Origin: Bacteroidota bacterium
GTDB lineage: Bacteria > Bacteroidota > Bacteroidia > Chitinophagales > Chitinophagaceae
Assembly: GCA_030706605.1 (NCBI GenBank)
Contig: JAUZOE010000001.1
Coordinates: 186,001 to 250,000 of the forward strand
Direction of reading: 5' to 3'
DNA: 64,000 bases
A program made the translations under genes and the position numbers. Below are positions 60,336-64,000 of the stretch, in pieces; position 1 is the stretch's first letter; the number at the start of each line of letters is the position of its first letter. The notes beneath the pieces are model-generated. The model made no database searches and had not been told where the DNA came from. It was given only the letters and a program-made list of their open reading frames with translations.

Positions 60336-63038
60336 TTATTGTGCCGTAAAAGGAGTCGTTTGTTTTGCTCCTGCTACTACTTGTATTACCTGATTGAATT
60401 GTACACCAAACACGTTATTCTGCCCTGAAACTTCAGCATTCGCATTGCCTCCGTTGCTGGTGCCGCTTTGTTGCATGGAAACTGTTGCCGCATTACTTCC
60501 TCCGGTATAATTACCGTTCGCATCATAATTGCTGGTAGAGGTATAATCTATGTTGCCCGTACCGCCGGTGGCTACATCACCCGAACCTTCAATTGAAGCA
60601 TTGCCGCCAATACTTCCGCTTGCCGTAACGCTGTTGCTATAGCCTGTTATATTTCCCTCACCGTCAAACTGATAAGTACGGGATGCTTTTCCGCCGAGTT
60701 TGGCGATTCCGAAGTCCATAGCTCCTCCTCCTTCTACGCTTCCAGTGTAGCCGGTGGCCTGCCCTTTATCATTGTAGTTTACAGTTCCACCTGCTGAAGC
60801 GTCAACTTCTACCACGTCATCGAATTTATAGGCTATGCCCGCTGTGGCGCCATAACCATGATCAAAATCATTGTTTTTGGAGTATATATTGTCTTTAATT
60901 TTTCCCGTGAGCGCATCCTTGTTTGTAGTGTAAGTAAAGCCTAACTGAATAGGGCCAATCTTAGGTCCGATAGTGAATTTGGTATAATGACAATTTTCAG
61001 TAATTGAGCCTGCAATACCGATGGGGAAATCCATATCCTTACAATTAGGGTCTTCAAATTCTTTGATATGTTTCGGTTTTTTTGAAAAAGGGTCTGGTGG
61101 TGCTACGCCAGCTATTTTTACAGGGCAGGAAGGTGTTGGCTTATTCGCAACAGGGTCTTCAGGAAGTGCAATCACTTCTGCTGCCCAACTGCTATAGGCA
61201 CTCAGGACAGTTTGCCTGATGTACGTTGTCCTTTCATTATTCAGATAATTATTCCATCCTGCATCGTGTACTTTTCTGATGAGCGGGTTGGTAGCATCAA
61301 TATACCATTGAATGGTTTTAAAAATATTGTCCCAATACTTATTCCATATTCTGCCAGCAGTTTCTATATCCGAATTACATTCTCCGTACAAAACAGGATA
61401 CCACTTGCATGCTGCTTCTTTTTTACATTTTTCTAGCGCTGCATTACATCTTATTAAGGCGTCACCTTCTAAACTACCGCAATCATATTCTTTACCACAT
61501 TCTCCCAATGCTTTAAAAAATAAATTAATCTTATCCTGCATGTCTGTATTAGATCGCAAAGGAAAAGGTTTATATTCTTTATTATATTTTTTTCTGAACC
61601 AATAAACCCGTCTTTCAAAAAGCTGGTGTATTTCGGCAATAATATCAACATATTTCCTGTAACTTTTAGAGATAGTGATATTGCCGGTATTATCCATTGT
61701 GGTAGTAGATGCCAACGGCGTTAAGCCCGATAATTGTTGTGTAAGATTTCTAGCCATTGGCTGTATAATTTTAAACGCTTTTTGCATAAACCTTCCCGCA
61801 TCGCCTTTTGCCTGCGCTAGTGTTTTTGGCGTTACATTAAAAATAGGTTTGGCTTCTACTTTATAGGTTACATCTTCACCATCCGCTGCTCCATCATCCG
61901 GTTCTTCCATAGCAAAATTGTCAAAGCTGTGGTCTTGTGTCGGGTCGGGCTGGTCATCTAAGTTTCTTACGCTTTGTATGTATTCTGTTGCAGCAATATC
62001 TGTGAAAAAGTCAGAAGGTCCATCGCCATCTTCTTTTTTGTTATTACCGCCGCCTGCACCGCCTGCATATTTTGTCTTAGCCAATAATTCTTTGGCAAGA
62101 CATTGGAACAATGCTTTAATATCGCCTTTGGCATAAGCAATCATGGCTTCGCCTTCCAACGCAGGTTGAAATGCGCTGCTTATCGCAAGCGATTTATCAA
62201 AATATTTTTGCCCTGAGCCAAAATCGCCATAATAAAAAGATGCCCAACCAATGTTGGCATATATGTAAGGCGATTTAAGTGAATCAGGCAGTAAGGCATC
62301 AGCGTATAAAAAAAGTTTTAAAGCACTTTCGAGGCCGTTATTATCTCTGTAATAAACGCCCAAAGCATTGACGGCGTAAGGGTCGGTGGGATGCAGCAAT
62401 ATTCCTTTGCAAATTAAATAGGCAGATGCTTCTTCGGGCGAAAGGTTGAGTGAAAGATAAAACAAACCCGTGCCGGCAACATTAAGGGTACTATCTTTCG
62501 CTACTTTGTCAAGCTTGTCTTTCATAACCATGTCTAACTTAGGCGATACATTGTTTAATGTGGTTTGTGCAAATGCAAGGAGGCTTGATTTTTTCAGTGT
62601 AGCTAAAGATTCAACGTGATGTAACGGATTGGCTTTAGGTTTAAATTGTTCTTTGAATTGCGCTATTGCCGCCATTTTGTTTTGGGCATGGTTCATTTGT
62701 TGCGATAGAGAAGCGCTGAGTGAATCTATATCCGGCATACCTGCGTTCAGGTTGTTGAGGTCGGGTATTTTTACATCACCTATTTCAGGATGATCTTTTT
62801 TCAATGCTTGTATTTGGGCATTGGCATCACTCATTTGTTTTTGAATAGTAGTGTCTGCTTTTACCTGATGCATAGCCTGTTGAGCTTTTTGCATGGCTTC
62901 CTTATATTGAGGGCTTGATTTTAATTGCTGTAACTTTTTTTGTGCTTCCTCCATTTTCTTCTGTGCGTCCGCCGGCATTTGCGCATTAACGTGCCATACA
63001 AAAAATAACAATCCCAAAATTATTGTCAACTTTTTCAT
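60336..63038 (-). CDS. Large secreted protein of unknown function (coiled-coil N-terminus, TPR-like middle, Cys cluster, glycine/asparagine-rich beta-repeat C-terminus)
   Basis: 900 aa; signal peptide MKKLTIILGLLFFVWHVNAQ; TPR-like DPYAVNALGVYYRDNNGLESALKLFLYADALLPDSLKSPYIYANIGWASFYYGDFGSGQKYFDKSLAI. Confidence 0.85.
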   Translation of the reverse strand: MKKLTIILGLLFFVWHVNAQMPADAQKKMEEAQKKLQQLKSSPQYKEAMQKAQQAMHQVKADTTIQKQMSDANAQIQALKKDHPEIGDVKIPDLNNLNAGMPDIDSLSASLSQQMNHAQNKMAAIAQFKEQFKPKANPLHHVESLATLKKSSLLAFAQTTLNNVSPKLDMVMKDKLDKVAKDSTLNVAGTGLFYLSLNLSPEEASAYLICKGILLHPTDPYAVNALGVYYRDNNGLESALKLFLYADALLPDSLKSPYIYANIGWASFYYGDFGSGQKYFDKSLAISSAFQPALEGEAMIAYAKGDIKALFQCLAKELLAKTKYAGGAGGGNNKKEDGDGPSDFFTDIAATEYIQSVRNLDDQPDPTQDHSFDNFAMEEPDDGAADGEDVTYKVEAKPIFNVTPKTLAQAKGDAGRFMQKAFKIIQPMARNLTQQLSGLTPLASTTTMDNTGNITISKSYRKYVDIIAEIHQLFERRVYWFRKKYNKEYKPFPLRSNTDMQDKINLFFKALGECGKEYDCGSLEGDALIRCNAALEKCKKEAACKWYPVLYGECNSDIETAGRIWNKYWDNIFKTIQWYIDATNPLIRKVHDAGWNNYLNNERTTYIRQTVLSAYSSWAAEVIALPEDPVANKPTPSCPVKIAGVAPPDPFSKKPKHIKEFEDPNCKDMDFPIGIAGSITENCHYTKFTIGPKIGPIQLGFTYTTNKDALTGKIKDNIYSKNNDFDHGYGATAGIAYKFDDVVEVDASAGGTVNYNDKGQATGYTGSVEGGGAMDFGIAKLGGKASRTYQFDGEGNITGYSNSVTASGSIGGNASIEGSGDVATGGTGNIDYTSTSNYDANGNYTGGSNAATVSMQQSGTSNGGNANAEVSGQNNVFGVQFNQVIQVVAGAKQTTPFTAQ

Positions 63039-63048
63039 AATTCCATTT

Positions 63049-64000
63049 TTAAAATTTTACTATCGTGCTATTCAGTTTATCCACATCAATAAACTTTGCC
63101 ATTTTCTCAATATTATTTTTATCGCCGTAAATGTTCACGGCTATGGTTTGTACCTTATCACTTTTTATTTTCTTTGGTGTATGTTCGTCGTTCTGTCCGT
63201 TAAGATTAAAGCCTGCCTGATAATCACCATATTGATTTTTTTTGGATAGAAAATTGCCCAATAAAATAAGAATGGAATGCTGCCATTTATCAACTGTTTC
63301 CATTTTTGCGGTATAAAGATTTGAAATTTTGACCCCGGCTTCAGGGTAAGGCTCGTATTTGCTTTTAATATCTGTACTGAAATTGCTTTGGGCAAAGGGA
63401 ATACCTTCGTATGCATTTGCATGAAATACAACTTGCACGACTGTATGATTTCTAAAACGGATTGTTTCCAATTTTTCTTCATCTTCCGTTTCTTTAACTT
63501 TAGCCTTGTCATTTGCCTGGTTGGTTAGCGCATTAGCTTTGTCGAGAAATTTCATTTCCTCTTGTTGGTAATATTTTGGATGCTTATCGGTGGTATATAA
63601 GGCCGCACCTTCGCTTTGATGTGCCTGGACATAGTTTGTATATAAGTTCATGTAGTAATTAGCTGAATCGCGGTATTGTTTGTACAATGGACTTTGCATG
63701 ATTGATTGTACATTATTATAGCCGCTTTGCATCTTATTTTGATATAGGTTATTATATGCCGACTGGTAATTCTTCCATGCCTGTAATGAATCGTTATTCA
63801 CAATAAATTGAAAAGTGATTAATATACCCCGCGGCGAGCGAAGCGCATAAGGCGTTCCCGCTCCTTGCATGGTATTGTCATTGGTGTATTCTGACAGCTC
63901 TACCATTGGCCAGCCAAGTTTTTTGGAAGCGTTTTTCATCATGTCGGTAAAGAGCGTGCGCATCCTGTCCTGCATATCTACTTCCTGTGGAAGAATGAGG
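63049..64000 (-). CDS. Hypothetical protein, partial (continues past the right edge)
   Basis: Reading frame stays open upstream of the ORF-track start (LILPQEVD-MQDRMRTLF...); same strand, 10 nt upstream of the 900-aa gene. Confidence 0.8.
   Translation of the reverse strand, partial: LILPQEVDMQDRMRTLFTDMMKNASKKLGWPMVELSEYTNDNTMQGAGTPYALRSPRGILITFQFIVNNDSLQAWKNYQSAYNNLYQNKMQSGYNNVQSIMQSPLYKQYRDSANYYMNLYTNYVQAHQSEGAALYTTDKHPKYYQQEEMKFLDKANALTNQANDKAKVKETEDEEKLETIRFRNHTVVQVVFHANAYEGIPFAQSNFSTDIKSKYEPYPEAGVKISNLYTAKMETVDKWQHSILILLGNFLSKKNQYGDYQAGFNLNGQNDEHTPKKIKSDKVQTIAVNIYGDKNNIEKMAKFIDVDKLNSTIVKF

Noticed and set aside
1-64000. tRNA, rRNA, tmRNA, transposase or phage genes
   Set aside because: None could be supported by sequence reading; only rnpB was recognised as a structural RNA.

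Overview
The window is about 64 kb of an AT-rich Bacteroidota chromosome. Family content and TAnnTTTG-type -7 elements suggest a Chitinophagaceae-like organism; this placement is inference. Much of it is ordinary housekeeping: ruvA (partial), fabH, purU, two icd genes, coaE, yajC, nusB, cysE/cysM, rnpB, pfkA, pyk and two pseudouridine synthases. It also holds a TetR-TolC-HlyD-ABC-ABC-permease-permease efflux operon (2500-9454), several secreted hydrolases (S41, M1, carboxylesterase, GH92, GH20, beta-helix), a putative thiosulfate-uptake/cysteine-synthesis operon (47333-50285), and a pair of large secreted proteins of unknown function at the right edge. The most unusual region is the accessory stretch at about 25.8-30.4 kb. 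It contains two families of dispersed intergenic repeats, a frameshifted FN3-type gene, a 6 x 21-nt in-frame array encoding cysteine-led heptads, and a barrel-less TonB-receptor-like plug protein. Reading across frames also shows decayed genes that the ORF track misses or splits: a HlyIII/PAQR-family relic (12114-12705), a DJ-1/PfpI gene with one frameshift (12948-13632), and a sensor histidine kinase ATPase-domain relic (59960-60190). A repeated 16-bp palindromic element just upstream of revised tetR and tolC starts is a candidate TetR operator. I found no CRISPR array, tRNA, rRNA or intact transposase. All family calls come from reading motifs; no database search was run.
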